This document shows positions 8,893-19,727 of a stretch of 64,000 nucleotides of DNA, one piece after another. Position 1 is the stretch's first letter. The number at the start of each line of letters is the position of its first letter. The position numbers and the translations under genes are program-made. The notes under the pieces were generated by a model. It worked only from the letters and a program-made list of their open reading frames with translations, made no database searches and was not told the DNA's origin. Source of the stretch: Gemmata sp051859125. GTDB taxonomy: Bacteria > Planctomycetota > Planctomycetia > Gemmatales > Gemmataceae. The stretch is taken from assembly GCF_051859125.1 (NCBI RefSeq), contig NZ_JBHYGG010000024.1, positions 16,083 through 80,082 on the forward strand. Direction: 5' to 3'.

Positions 8893-10479
8893 ATGGCCAC
8901 CGCCGCCGACCCCGTGCCCGCACCCGCGGGGGCCGCTTCCGCCGCGCCCGAGGTGACGCCGCGGGGGTACGTGGCCCGGCTCCGCCAACTGACCCTCTGG
9001 GTCGTCGGGGTCGGGGTCGTCGCGCGCCTGTTCCGGTACGCACTCGACGGATCGATCTGGAACGACGAGGCCGCGGTCGCGCTGAACCTCCTCCGCCGCG
9101 ACTTCGAGGGGCTGACGCACGCGCTCGACGAGCGGCAGGTCGCCCCGGTGCTGTTCCTGTGGGCCGAACGGGCGGTGATGCTCCTCCTCGGGAATTCCGG
9201 GCTCGCGCTGCGGCTGGTCCCGCTGCTCTTCGGGCTGGCGGGTCTCGTCGTCTATTGGGACTTCGCGCGGAGGGCCGCGCGGCCCACCGCGGCCGCGTTC
9301 GCGATCGGCATCGTCGCCGTCGCCCGCTGGCCGGTGATGATGTCCTCGACGCTGAAGCCGTACACCGCGGACATGCTCTGCTCGACGCTGCTGATGGCCC
9401 TCGCCGTGCGGTGGCGGCAGAACCCCGAGCGAGCGTGGCCGCTCGTCGCGCTCGCGTTGGTGGTGCCGTTCTGCCTGGGACTGTCGTACCCGACCGTGTT
9501 CGTGGCGGGTGCGGTGAGCCTGTACCTGCTGCCGGCCGTATGGCAACGGCGGGACCGGCGGTCCGGGGCGCTGTTCGCGTACTACAACTTCGCGGCGCTC
9601 GCGGGGTTCGTCGCCGTGTACGCACTCGTTCTGCGCCAGGCGAGCGACCCGCCGGCGGCCGACCTCAAGGAGTTCATGCGGGACTACTGGAAGCACGGGT
9701 TCCCGCCGACCGGCCCGCTCGATTTCGTCTGGTGGGCCGTGAAGATCCACACGGGCCGGCTGATGTCGTTCCCGTGGGGCGACGGCAACGGCGGGAGCAC
9801 GCTCACGACGCTCCTGTTCCTCACCGGCATCTGGGCCTGTTGGCGGTCGGGGAACCGCTCGCTGCTGGTGCTGTGCCTGACTCCGTTCGCGCTGAACTTC
9901 GCGGCCGCGGTGCTGCGGCAGTACCCCTACGGGGCCTGCACGCGGCTCTCGATGCACCTCGCCCCGGCCATCTGCCTGATGATCGGGACCGGCCTGGCGC
10001 GACTCGTCGAGGCGGTGCCCCTGCTCCGCAAGCGGCTCGCGGCCGCGACGACGGTCCTGGTCGTGTTCGCACTGTTCGGTGCCGGGGAGATGATCGCCGA
10101 CGCCTGCAAACCGCACCGCGAGCAGTACGGCCGCTGGATGCAGGGGCTGTACCGTGAACTGGAACCGAAGTTGCGACCCGGCGACACGGTCGTGTACCGG
10201 TGCCCGATCCCGAACCAGCGCGAGACGTTCGACTGGTACGTCGGCCGCGTCGCGGAGCGCGCCGCTTCGATGGGACCAACAGCCGGCACCGGCCGCGTGT
10301 GGGTGATCGTCGTCACCGCGACCGCCCCGGGGTACGACCACGAGCGGGAACTCGTCGCGGGGCTCGGCGACGACTGGCGAACGGTGACCCGCACCGAGTA
10401 CATGACCGTACCCGTCTCGCGTGGTCACGCCACCATCCACGGCGTCGTTCACTGCCTCGAACGCTCCGACCCGGAGTGA
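8893..10479 (+). CDS. GT39/ArnT-type membrane glycosyltransferase
   Basis: 528 residues with many hydrophobic segments. It matches the polyprenyl-phosphate-sugar dependent GT39/PMT_2 architecture: an early loop with an acidic pair (SIWNDEAAVALNLL, near residue 55), multiple membrane helices and a soluble C-terminal region. Such enzymes transfer a sugar from a lipid carrier to proteins or lipids outside the membrane; the acceptor is unknown. Start chosen at ATG 8893 (MATAADPVPAP); the frame extends upstream but without homology. It diverges from the M16 peptidase gene and converges with a second enzyme of the same type, with only three bases between the stops. Confidence 0.8.
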   Translation: MATAADPVPAPAGAASAAPEVTPRGYVARLRQLTLWVVGVGVVARLFRYALDGSIWNDEAAVALNLLRRDFEGLTHALDERQVAPVLFLWAERAVMLLLGNSGLALRLVPLLFGLAGLVVYWDFARRAARPTAAAFAIGIVAVARWPVMMSSTLKPYTADMLCSTLLMALAVRWRQNPERAWPLVALALVVPFCLGLSYPTVFVAGAVSLYLLPAVWQRRDRRSGALFAYYNFAALAGFVAVYALVLRQASDPPAADLKEFMRDYWKHGFPPTGPLDFVWWAVKIHTGRLMSFPWGDGNGGSTLTTLLFLTGIWACWRSGNRSLLVLCLTPFALNFAAAVLRQYPYGACTRLSMHLAPAICLMIGTGLARLVEAVPLLRKRLAAATTVLVVFALFGAGEMIADACKPHREQYGRWMQGLYRELEPKLRPGDTVVYRCPIPNQRETFDWYVGRVAERAASMGPTAGTGRVWVIVVTATAPGYDHERELVAGLGDDWRTVTRTEYMTVPVSRGHATIHGVVHCLERSDPE

Positions 10480-10482
10480 GGC

Positions 10483-11979
10483 TCAGTCGCGCACCAATCG
10501 CACGATCCCGAGCCGGCGGGCGGTCGGGTTGGCGGGCGTGATCGGCTCGCCCACGAACCGGGCCCGCGCTGTGACATCGGGGCGAAGTCCGTGTTCGCGG
10601 GCGAGCGCCGCGGCGGTCGTCTCGGGGACCGCGACGCCCTTCGAGGCGTCCCACACGAAGATTGCACCCTCCCGAAGCTTCGGCCGCGCCGCCTGGGGCG
10701 TGCCGAGAACAGCGATCGCCGACCGCGGGTGCGCGAGGCGCAGGTTCCCCGCGTCGCGGAGCGATTCGCACACGTAGCTTGCGTCGGCGGGCACGGCTCG
10801 CGCGACCTCCGCGGCGATCCGGTCGCGCTGGCGGAGTTCCCGCCCCTGTCGGAGCCAGTCGGTCGTGCCCACCGCGCCGGCCAGGATCGCAGTGGCGAAG
10901 ATCCCGACCCCAACCGCGGCCCCGAGTCGCCGCGCCGCTCGGGAACTGCCGGGTGCCTCTCCGAGTCGCGACACGAGGTAGGCCGGGAGCAGAACGGCGA
11001 GCGGCGTGAACCAGTGCGGCTTGAACCGCGTGCCGCCGGCGAGGACCACGACGGCGACCGCGGCGCCCCCGGCCAGCGCCAGCGCCCGCCCGAGCACCCG
11101 CTGCGCCGGCCGCTCGCTCACGCGGCGGAAGACGTGGGGGGCGAGGCACGCGAACGCGACCAAGGTGACGCCGACCGACATGACCGCCACGTCGCCAGCC
11201 GACACCGCGAGCCGACTCAACGTGCGCTCGGGCCGGTCGGTGATCGAGTGCGTGATTCCCTCGGCGAGGTCGGCCCGGTTCGCAACCACCCAGGCGGCGT
11301 GCGGCAGAAGCACGACGAGCGCCGTGAGCCCGGCGGCCGCACCGCGGCGCGAGAGCACCCAGTTGCGGTACTCGGGTACGCTAAGCGCCGCAGCAACGAG
11401 GCCGGCGACGAACGGCAGGAACGTGTACTTGCTCAAGACGCCCAGCCCGACGAGCAGCCCGACGCACACCGCGGCCCGGCGGCTCCCGGTGCGGACGGCG
11501 TTTACGAGCGACGCGACCGCGAACGCCGCCATCGCGCAGGCCATCGGCGTGTTCGTCTTGTCGAGGACGAAGTCCCACGACACGGCGGGAACGAGCAGCG
11601 CGCCGGCGGCCGCCAGCGCGGCCCGGTGGCGCAAGCCGCCCAGCGAGCGCCCGCAGGCGTAAAGGCCGGTGTACATCAGCCCGAGCACGACGAACCGCAG
11701 GCCGAGGATTGTGGCGGTCGAGACGCCGAAGACGGCGACGGCGCACCACGCCACCCAGATGAGCAGCGGCGGCTGCGTGCCGTAGCCGAGGGCGAGGACC
11801 TGGGAGAGCGCGAGTTGCTCGGACTCGTCGAACATCAGGCTCCGCGCGACGAGCGTGCGGAGCCCGGCAACGAGCAGCAGGTACGCCCCGAGGGCGGCCG
11901 GGAACCAGTTTCCCGCGAGCGCCGCCCGTGCAGTCGAAGGCCGGACGAGGGCCGAGGTGAGTTCGCGGGCCAACCGCAT
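10483..11979 (-). CDS. GT39/PMT_2-type membrane glycosyltransferase
   Basis: 498-residue polytopic membrane protein. The first periplasmic loop reads SLMFDESEQLALSQ, with the conserved acidic pair, and then GYGTQPPLLIW, the QPP motif typical of PMT_2 family glycosyltransferases. The expected reaction is sugar transfer from a polyprenyl-phosphate donor on the outer face of the membrane; the acceptor is not known. Start chosen at ATG 11979 with GGGGAT eight bases upstream; a TTG start 27 codons earlier is possible. It converges tail to tail with the other GT39 gene and lies downstream of the DUF255 gene, 94 bases away. Confidence 0.8.
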   Translation of the reverse strand: MRLARELTSALVRPSTARAALAGNWFPAALGAYLLLVAGLRTLVARSLMFDESEQLALSQVLALGYGTQPPLLIWVAWCAVAVFGVSTATILGLRFVVLGLMYTGLYACGRSLGGLRHRAALAAAGALLVPAVSWDFVLDKTNTPMACAMAAFAVASLVNAVRTGSRRAAVCVGLLVGLGVLSKYTFLPFVAGLVAAALSVPEYRNWVLSRRGAAAGLTALVVLLPHAAWVVANRADLAEGITHSITDRPERTLSRLAVSAGDVAVMSVGVTLVAFACLAPHVFRRVSERPAQRVLGRALALAGGAAVAVVVLAGGTRFKPHWFTPLAVLLPAYLVSRLGEAPGSSRAARRLGAAVGVGIFATAILAGAVGTTDWLRQGRELRQRDRIAAEVARAVPADASYVCESLRDAGNLRLAHPRSAIAVLGTPQAARPKLREGAIFVWDASKGVAVPETTAAALAREHGLRPDVTARARFVGEPITPANPTARRLGIVRLVRD

Positions 11980-12073
11980 GTGCGATCCCCGTGATTGAGG
12001 CACCGACCCTGCGGGCGACTCCTTCTGTATCGGTTGTTCGGGCGCGGCGGTTGAACCCAACGTCGATTTCAGC

Positions 12074-14149
<2,076 letters not shown>

Positions 14150-14204
14150 GGTGTCGCTCGTGGTGCGTGACGCGGGCGACAGAATTGTAGTGGGACACGC
14201 AGAT

Positions 14205-14269
14205 GGGGAGACGGGGAGTCACGGAGCAAAGACACCCTTGGTCTTCACTCCGTGTCTCCCCGTCTCCCC
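14205..14269. repeat. Long intergenic inverted repeat, family 1
   Basis: Arms at 14205-14226 and 14248-14269 pair over 22 bases with one mismatch (GGGGAGACGGGGAG...); a second short pairing AAGAC/GTCTT lies inside. It sits between the stop of the DUF1573 gene and the start of the DUF255 gene and lacks a T-run on either strand, so it is more like a dispersed palindromic repeat than a simple terminator. Confidence 0.7.
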
Positions 14270-14284
14270 GTCTCCCCCTCCGGA

Positions 14285-15385
14285 TTACTTCGCGATTGCC
14301 TCGGCTTCGACGGGCAGCGACACGGTGCTGCCGTCGAGGTCGGTGCGGAGCTTCAGGACCGGCGACACGGCCCCGGGCTGCTTCGGGTCGAACTTCACCG
14401 TGAGGAACTGCACCTGGAGCGGGGCGCTCGCGGCCGGGAGGTCCACCGACACGCCGTCGGCCGCACCGTCCACGCCCAGGATCTTGAACGGCTTCGCGGC
14501 CCGGACCAGCACCCGCTGCGTGACCGACTGCCCCACGGGCACGCCGTCGAACCGCACCTTGTTCGGGGACAGCTCGATCGGGGCGGCGATCGTACCCGTC
14601 ACCGAGATCTGCACCGTGGGGTGCGCCGGGTCCGTGGTCTTGATGGTGATCTGCTCGGAGAGCGGCCCCGGGGCCGCGGTCGGCTTCAGGGACACTTCGA
14701 CCGAGTACTCGGCACCGCCCCGGAGCGGGCCGCCGCGGCTCACCTCGGCGAACTTCACCTCGAACGGCCCCTGCGGGGGGACGACCTCGGTGAGCTTCCA
14801 GTCGCGGGTGCGCCCCGAGTACTTCACCCCAACGGCCTGGCTCGTCTTGCTCCCCAGGGGCACGGTGCCGAACGCGATCGAGCCGGGGGTGAGCGTCACG
14901 TCGGTGCGGCTCGTGGCCTGCACCCGGATCGCGGCCGTGGAGACGTACTTCGGGCCGAAGGTGACGTAGAACGTCTGGGCGTTGTGGCCCACGAACTTGC
15001 CGGCGTTCATCGTGACGGTGAACTCGGCCGTCTCGTTCGGCTGGAGCGTCCTCGTCATCGGGACGTAATCGAGGCACGTGCAGCTCTTCCGCACGTCCGT
15101 GATCTGCACCGGCACGTCGTAGATGTTCGTGATGGTGAACTTCTGGACGCACAGCGTGCCGTGCGGCACCTCGCCGAAGTTGTGGGTGATGACCGCGGGC
15201 GGAACCTGCTCGCGGTTCGTCGCGATGTCCGGGAGGAAGAACTTGTTGGCCCACGGGGGGCCGGACTGTGCGGGTTGTGCCGAGCCCGCAGCCGGTGCCG
15301 CGGGGGGCGATTCGGCGGGGTGCGCGGCCGCCCCGAGCGAGATGCCGAAACCGCCCGCCGCCGCCAGCCAGAACGACCGTCGCAT
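14285..15385 (-). CDS. DUF1573 domain-containing exported protein
   Basis: 366 residues with an N-terminal signal-like segment (MRRSFWLAAAGGFGISLGAAA). The DUF1573 signature is clear: HNFGEVPHGTLCVQKFTITN, then KSCTCLDYVPM with the conserved CxC, and a repeat of Ig-like beta-sandwich segments (SIAFGTVPLGSK; NKVRFDGVPVGQS). DUF1573 proteins are abundant in planctomycetes and Bacteroidetes and are thought to be structural or binding domains outside the cytoplasm; no enzyme activity is known. The ATG at 15385 has AGGAGG seven bases upstream. It has a paralogue-like neighbour at 4345-5856. Confidence 0.88.
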   Translation of the reverse strand: MRRSFWLAAAGGFGISLGAAAHPAESPPAAPAAGSAQPAQSGPPWANKFFLPDIATNREQVPPAVITHNFGEVPHGTLCVQKFTITNIYDVPVQITDVRKSCTCLDYVPMTRTLQPNETAEFTVTMNAGKFVGHNAQTFYVTFGPKYVSTAAIRVQATSRTDVTLTPGSIAFGTVPLGSKTSQAVGVKYSGRTRDWKLTEVVPPQGPFEVKFAEVSRGGPLRGGAEYSVEVSLKPTAAPGPLSEQITIKTTDPAHPTVQISVTGTIAAPIELSPNKVRFDGVPVGQSVTQRVLVRAAKPFKILGVDGAADGVSVDLPAASAPLQVQFLTVKFDPKQPGAVSPVLKLRTDLDGSTVSLPVEAEAIAK

Positions 15386-15554
15386 CCGTTGCCTCCTGCG
15401 GGTCCGATGTGGGGCGTCCGCCCCGGGTGTCCGTGCGACACATCGTACATCGGCCGGCGGGCCCGCCCCGGATGGCACACTCTCGGCCCCCGGGGCGGTC
15501 AACGGGCGGGGACGCGCGGCGCACCTCGCACCGCCCGCCCCACTGGCCCATCCC

Positions 15555-16397
15555 CTACTTCCCCCACTTCGACCTGATGAACGCGGCCCCGCGGGTGTAC
15601 ACGTCCTCGGGGCTCGGGAATAGGTCCCGCCACACCTTCGTCGCGGCCGCCAGGTCCGGCAGCGCCCGGCCGAACGCCTCGATCGTCAGCCACCCGTCGT
15701 ACTTGATCTCCTTGAGCGCCTTGAACGCCTCGTCCCAGTGGACCTGCCCGGTGCCCGGGGTGCCGCGGTCGTTCTCGCTGATGTGGACGTGCGCCACGAC
15801 CGGGGCGACCGTGCGGATCGCGCTGGCCTGGTCCTTCTCCTCGATGTGCGCGTGGAACGTGTCGTACATCGTGCGGAAGTTCGGGTGGTCCACCATCTTC
15901 ACCAACTCGACGGCGGCCTTGGCCGTTGTGAGCAGGTAGCACTCGAACCGGTTCAGGTACTCGATCGCGAGCATCAGGTTGGCCTGCTTCGCGAACTCGG
16001 CGGCCTGGCGCAGGACGTCGGCCGAGCGCTTCTTCTCGTCGTCGGTGGGGCCGGCCCCGGTGAACTCGCCGATCGCCGAGTGGTACGGCCCGCACAGCGT
16101 CTCGCACCCGAGCACGTGGTTGATCTCGATGACGTTCTTGAGCCACTCGACCGCCTTCTGGCGGACCGCGGCGTCCGGGCTCACCGCGTTCGTGTCCTTC
16201 GTCAGAATCGTCACCGCGGTGCACTTCAGCCCCTGCTTGTCGAGTTCGGCCCGGATCGGCTTGTACTCGGCCGGGGTGCCGCCGAAGATCGGCAACTCGA
16301 CCCCGTCGAACCCGGCCGCCTTGAGCTTGCCGAGGAGCGGGAAGTGCTCGGCGGTCACCCCGCCGGTCCACAGCAACAGATTCATCCCGAGCTTCAT
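15555..16397 (-). CDS. Sugar phosphate isomerase/epimerase (xylose isomerase-like TIM barrel)
   Basis: 280 residues, the typical size of AP-endonuclease-2 / xylose isomerase-like TIM barrels. The N-terminus MKLGMNLLLWTGG and the segments FDGVELPIFGG, LAIEYLNRFECYLL, MYDTFHAHIEE, HVHISENDRGTPGTG and GWLTIEAFG carry the Glu/Asp/His metal ligands of the ketose 3-epimerase (tagatose/psicose epimerase) group. The expected activity is epimerisation of a free ketose or similar in the cytoplasm; the substrate cannot be read from sequence. Start at ATG 16397 with AAGGGGA upstream. It is followed to the right by the Tm-1-like gene on the same strand, 190 bases away. Confidence 0.85.
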   Translation of the reverse strand: MKLGMNLLLWTGGVTAEHFPLLGKLKAAGFDGVELPIFGGTPAEYKPIRAELDKQGLKCTAVTILTKDTNAVSPDAAVRQKAVEWLKNVIEINHVLGCETLCGPYHSAIGEFTGAGPTDDEKKRSADVLRQAAEFAKQANLMLAIEYLNRFECYLLTTAKAAVELVKMVDHPNFRTMYDTFHAHIEEKDQASAIRTVAPVVAHVHISENDRGTPGTGQVHWDEAFKALKEIKYDGWLTIEAFGRALPDLAAATKVWRDLFPSPEDVYTRGAAFIRSKWGK

Positions 16398-16587
16398 GGA
16401 GAGTCCCCTTGGCGAGCGGCGGGCGCAGCCCGCGGTGGTGGAGTCGGAACCGTGGCGGCATTGTCCGGCCCGCGCCGCGCCGCGGCAACGGAGAGTACGA
16501 AAATCGAGCGTGGAGCAATCGTCGGTGGGCCGCGGCGGGATCAGGACCGTGCAGGGCAAGGAGGTCCCGAAGGAGTGACACCGAGCG

Positions 16588-17814
16588 TCACCGCGACCGC
16601 ATCAGGTCCAACAACTTGTTGGCGCACGCGGCCGCGAACGCCGGGTCGTTGATGTGCAGGTCGAGTTCCACCAACTCGACGTTCGGGGCGATCCAGTTCC
16701 GCACGCTCTGGACCAGAGCCGCGTCCGCTTCCGGCCACCAGAACGGCTGCCCCGCGGCGTCGAGGGCCGACACCCCCAAGAGCGGCAGGACCACCGCCGC
16801 GGGGCCGCCCGATGCACTCGCCTTCTGCGTCAACTCCAGGCCCAGGCGGTCCATCTCTTCGGGCGTCGTGCGCATCAGCGTGACCGTCGGGTTGTGCTGG
16901 TGGAAGCGGCGGCCCTTGAACTTCTCGGGCACCGTGTCGGCAGGCCCGAAGTTCACCATGTCCAGCGCGCCGACCGAGATCACCTGCGGTACCCCCTTGA
17001 GGCTCGCGGCCGTGAGGCGGTCGGGGCCGGCCGTCAGAACGCCCCCGACGAGTTCGTCGGCGAGTTCCGTCGTCGTGATGTCGAGCACACCCGCAACGAG
17101 GCCGTCGCGGATCAGCCCCTCCATCGTCCGGCCGCCGGTGCCGGTTGCGTGGAACACCAGCACCTCGTACCCCGCGGCTTCAAGCTGGGCACGAGCGGCT
17201 TCGACGCACGGCGTCGTGACCCCGAACATCGTGGCGGCGATCACGGGCTTGTCGCTGCCGCTACTCCGGTCGCTGACGCTCCCGGCTCGCCGGGCGAGTA
17301 CCATTCCCGCCATCGCAGCGGCGGCGTTGTCGAGGACGGTGCGGCTGACGCGGTTCAACCCGGCGATGTCCACGACCGAGTGCATCATCATCACGTCGCG
17401 GGTGCCGACGTAGTGCTGCACCTGGCCCGACGCGAGCGTGCTCACCATCAACTTCGGGACGCCCACGGGAACCGCCCGCATCGCCGCGGTGCCGATGGTC
17501 GTGCCGGCCGAGCCGCCGAGAGCCAGCACCCCCGTCAGCTTCCCTTCGGCGTGCAACCGCGCCGCGAGTTTCGCGGCCCCGGCGGCCGCGAGCGCGACCG
17601 CCCGGCCCCGGTCCCCGGCCGCCTTCACCGTGGCCGCGCTCGTCCCCGCGAGTTGGAACACCTGCTCGCGCGAAACGTCCGGCGCGACCGTCGGCGGGGC
17701 CACGACGCCGGCGTCGGCGAGCGTGACCGCGACCCCGGCCGCCCGGAGGCGGTCGCGCACGTACGCGAACTCGGCCCCCTTGGTGTCGAGGGTTCCGATG
17801 AGTAACACAGACAT
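16588..17814 (-). CDS. Tm-1-like ATP-binding domain protein (UPF0261)
   Basis: 408 residues opening MSVLLIGTLDTKGAEFAYVRDRL, the hallmark of the UPF0261/Tm-1-like family. Downstream signatures include ALGGSAGTTIGTAAMRAVPVG and a GTGGRTMEGLI loop. In plants the N-terminal domain of Tm-1 binds ATP and the second half is a TIM barrel; in bacteria the two halves are often separate neighbouring genes. The second half is indeed encoded 600 bases to the right on the other strand (18413-19237). The metabolic role is not established. Confidence 0.9.
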   Translation of the reverse strand: MSVLLIGTLDTKGAEFAYVRDRLRAAGVAVTLADAGVVAPPTVAPDVSREQVFQLAGTSAATVKAAGDRGRAVALAAAGAAKLAARLHAEGKLTGVLALGGSAGTTIGTAAMRAVPVGVPKLMVSTLASGQVQHYVGTRDVMMMHSVVDIAGLNRVSRTVLDNAAAAMAGMVLARRAGSVSDRSSGSDKPVIAATMFGVTTPCVEAARAQLEAAGYEVLVFHATGTGGRTMEGLIRDGLVAGVLDITTTELADELVGGVLTAGPDRLTAASLKGVPQVISVGALDMVNFGPADTVPEKFKGRRFHQHNPTVTLMRTTPEEMDRLGLELTQKASASGGPAAVVLPLLGVSALDAAGQPFWWPEADAALVQSVRNWIAPNVELVELDLHINDPAFAAACANKLLDLMRSR

Positions 17815-17910
17815 GCCACGCCCCCGGTTCGCCCGGTTTGCGACTGCTCGGCCCGGGACCGCGTGTTATGTTACTGGCTCTTCCGCCGGCGTCGCTCGTG
17901 GGGGGTACGC

Positions 17911-18372
17911 ATGAGTCCCGTCGTGAAACGGATCGCGGTCAACGGCACCCTCGCCGCAATCTTCCTCGCGGTCCTCGGCTACTTCATTGCAAACATCGCC
18001 GTCATGTTCCTACCGGCCGCGGTGCCCGGCACGGAGGACGTCGCCCCGCCGGACGACGACCTCGCTGCCACGATGAAGGTCCGCCTGCCGCTCACCCTCG
18101 CGGTCTGGGGGTTCGGGTTCGTCGCCGTCGGGGAGTTGATCCTGTGGGCCGTGCGCGGCAACCGCCCCCCCGCAGTCGGCGCAACTCAGGCCGAGCTGGA
18201 CGCGAACGAGCGGATCATTCAGGAATTGCTGGCGAAGGCCGACGCGGAGGAGCGCGCGAAGACCGGCGACGGCGCAAAGCGGTCGGGCCACCGCGACCTC
18301 GGCGGCGAGAGCCGCGAAGTGGTCATCCTCCCGGACGAGCCGAAGCCGGCGGACCCGTCGAAGGCCCCGTGA
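17911..18372 (+). CDS. Small two-helix membrane protein
   Basis: 153 residues, not recognised. Two membrane segments are visible: residues 10-31 (GTLAAIFLAVLGYFIANIAVMF) and about 58-80 (LTLAVWGFGFVAVGELILWAV). A short acidic loop lies between them and a charged, probably cytoplasmic, tail follows (ANERIIQELLAKADAEERAK). The ATG at 17911 is preceded by GGGGGGTACGC. It sits 40 bases upstream of the PEP-hydrolase-like gene on the same strand and may be co-transcribed with it. Confidence 0.65.
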   Translation: MSPVVKRIAVNGTLAAIFLAVLGYFIANIAVMFLPAAVPGTEDVAPPDDDLAATMKVRLPLTLAVWGFGFVAVGELILWAVRGNRPPAVGATQAELDANERIIQELLAKADAEERAKTGDGAKRSGHRDLGGESREVVILPDEPKPADPSKAP

Positions 18373-18412
18373 CGCCGCGGGCCGCACCAGAACCACTCTC
18401 CCCCGGGTCGCC

Positions 18413-19237
18413 ATGTTCTCGCGTAGTGACATCCTGGCTCGCTTCCGTGCCCAGGTCGCCGAAGGCCGGCCGATCATCGGCGGCGGGGCCGGAACCGGCA
18501 TCTCCGCGAAGTGCGCCGAGATGGGCGGCATCGACCTCATCATCATCTACAACTCGGGCCGGTTCCGCATGGCCGGCCGCGGGTCGCTCGCCGGGCTGAT
18601 GCCCTACGGCGACGCGAACCAGATCGTCATGGACATGGCCCGCGAGGTGCTGCCGGTCGTCGAGAGGACGCCGGTGCTCGCGGGCGTGTGCGGGACCGAC
18701 CCGTTCCGCGTGATGAAGCGGTTCCTGCTCGACGTGCGCGACGCCGGATTCAGCGGCGTGCAGAACTTCCCCACCGTCGGCCTCATCGACGGCACCCTGC
18801 GGGTCGGCCTCGAAGAGACGGGGATGGGCTTCGCCAAGGAAGTCGAGATGATCGCGCTGGCCCGCGAGATGGACCTGCTGACGTGCCCCTACGTGTTCAC
18901 GCCCGAAGAAGCGACCCAGATGGCAAAGGCCGGGGCCGACGTCCTGATCCCGCACATGGGGCTGACGACGAAGGGCAGCATCGGGGCGAAGTCGGCGGTG
19001 TCTCTCGAAGACGCCGCGAAGCGGGTGCAGGAACTGGCCGACGCCGCGAGGGCCGTGCGGCCCGACGTCCTGGTCCTGTGCCACGGCGGGCCGATCTCCG
19101 AGCCCGCCGACGTCCGGTACGTGCTCGACCACACGACGGGCATCGTCGGGTTCTTCGGCGCGTCGAGCATCGAGCGGCTCCCGACCGAGGTCGCCATCAC
19201 GAACTGCGTCAAGCAGTTCAAGGCGCTCGGCGTCTAG
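18413..19237 (+). CDS. Phosphoenolpyruvate hydrolase-like TIM-barrel protein (Tm-1 C-domain type)
   Basis: 274 residues. It reads MFSRSDILARFRAQVAEGRPIIGGGAGTGISAKCAE and later GLIDGTLRVGLEETGMGF, DVLIPHMGLTTKGSIG and VLCHGGPISEPADV. These are the signatures of the PEP-hydrolase/Tm-1 TIM-barrel family (PEP mutase superfamily). It is the natural partner of the Tm-1-like ATP-binding gene at 16588-17814, which is transcribed divergently. Its last four bases overlap the stop of the convergent lipoprotein gene (CTAG shared). The true substrate of the bacterial family is uncertain. Confidence 0.88.
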   Translation: MFSRSDILARFRAQVAEGRPIIGGGAGTGISAKCAEMGGIDLIIIYNSGRFRMAGRGSLAGLMPYGDANQIVMDMAREVLPVVERTPVLAGVCGTDPFRVMKRFLLDVRDAGFSGVQNFPTVGLIDGTLRVGLEETGMGFAKEVEMIALAREMDLLTCPYVFTPEEATQMAKAGADVLIPHMGLTTKGSIGAKSAVSLEDAAKRVQELADAARAVRPDVLVLCHGGPISEPADVRYVLDHTTGIVGFFGASSIERLPTEVAITNCVKQFKALGV

Positions 19238-19659
19238 CGGCTCTTCGCCGGGTCGGCGTCGGTCGAGGCCACAATGTCGAACACCTGCGTGCCGCCGGTG
19301 AACTCGACCACCAGTTCCGCGTTGTTGCCCGAGTACCCCGCGGGCACGTACCGCGGCTCCCGTGACGCCCCGGCCCCCTTGACGCGCGGGTGCGGGGGCG
19401 GCGTCGCCGACGAGAGCGAGATCCGGAGCGGGCCGACCGGCGGGTTGTCGATCCGGTACTTTCCCGTCGTGTCCGACACGCCGCTGTAGTCCTTGCCGTC
19501 GCTCCCGTGGGCCACGATCATGACGTCCCGCGCCGGCTGCCCCGCGACCGTGACGTTCCCCACCAGCGCGTGCGTCCCGTTGGCCGACCGCTGGACCCCG
19601 CACCCCGCCGCCAGAACCCCGCCGAACACGATCAGACCCGTTGCGACCCGCCGCTGCAT
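19234..19659 (-). CDS. Small lipoprotein with a carboxypeptidase-regulatory-like (Ig-type) domain
   Basis: 141 residues. The signal segment ends in the lipobox LAAGC (MQRRVATGLIVFGGVLAAGC). The mature part reads ALVGNVTVAGQPARDVMIVAHGSDGKDYSGVSDTTGKYRI, the usual beta-sandwich of carboxypeptidase-regulatory-like domains. In planctomycetes such small lipoproteins very often follow DUF1559 pseudopilin genes, as here, where the pseudopilin gene ends 68 bases upstream. It is probably an envelope protein co-expressed with the pseudopilin; no enzymatic function is evident. Confidence 0.8.
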   Translation of the reverse strand: MQRRVATGLIVFGGVLAAGCGVQRSANGTHALVGNVTVAGQPARDVMIVAHGSDGKDYSGVSDTTGKYRIDNPPVGPLRISLSSATPPPHPRVKGAGASREPRYVPAGYSGNNAELVVEFTGGTQVFDIVASTDADPAKSR

Positions 19660-19727
19660 GGTGACCCCTCTGAGGTGACGTGAGACGAACCGCGGCCCGG
19701 TCCGGACCGGGCCGCACGCGGGCGGGG

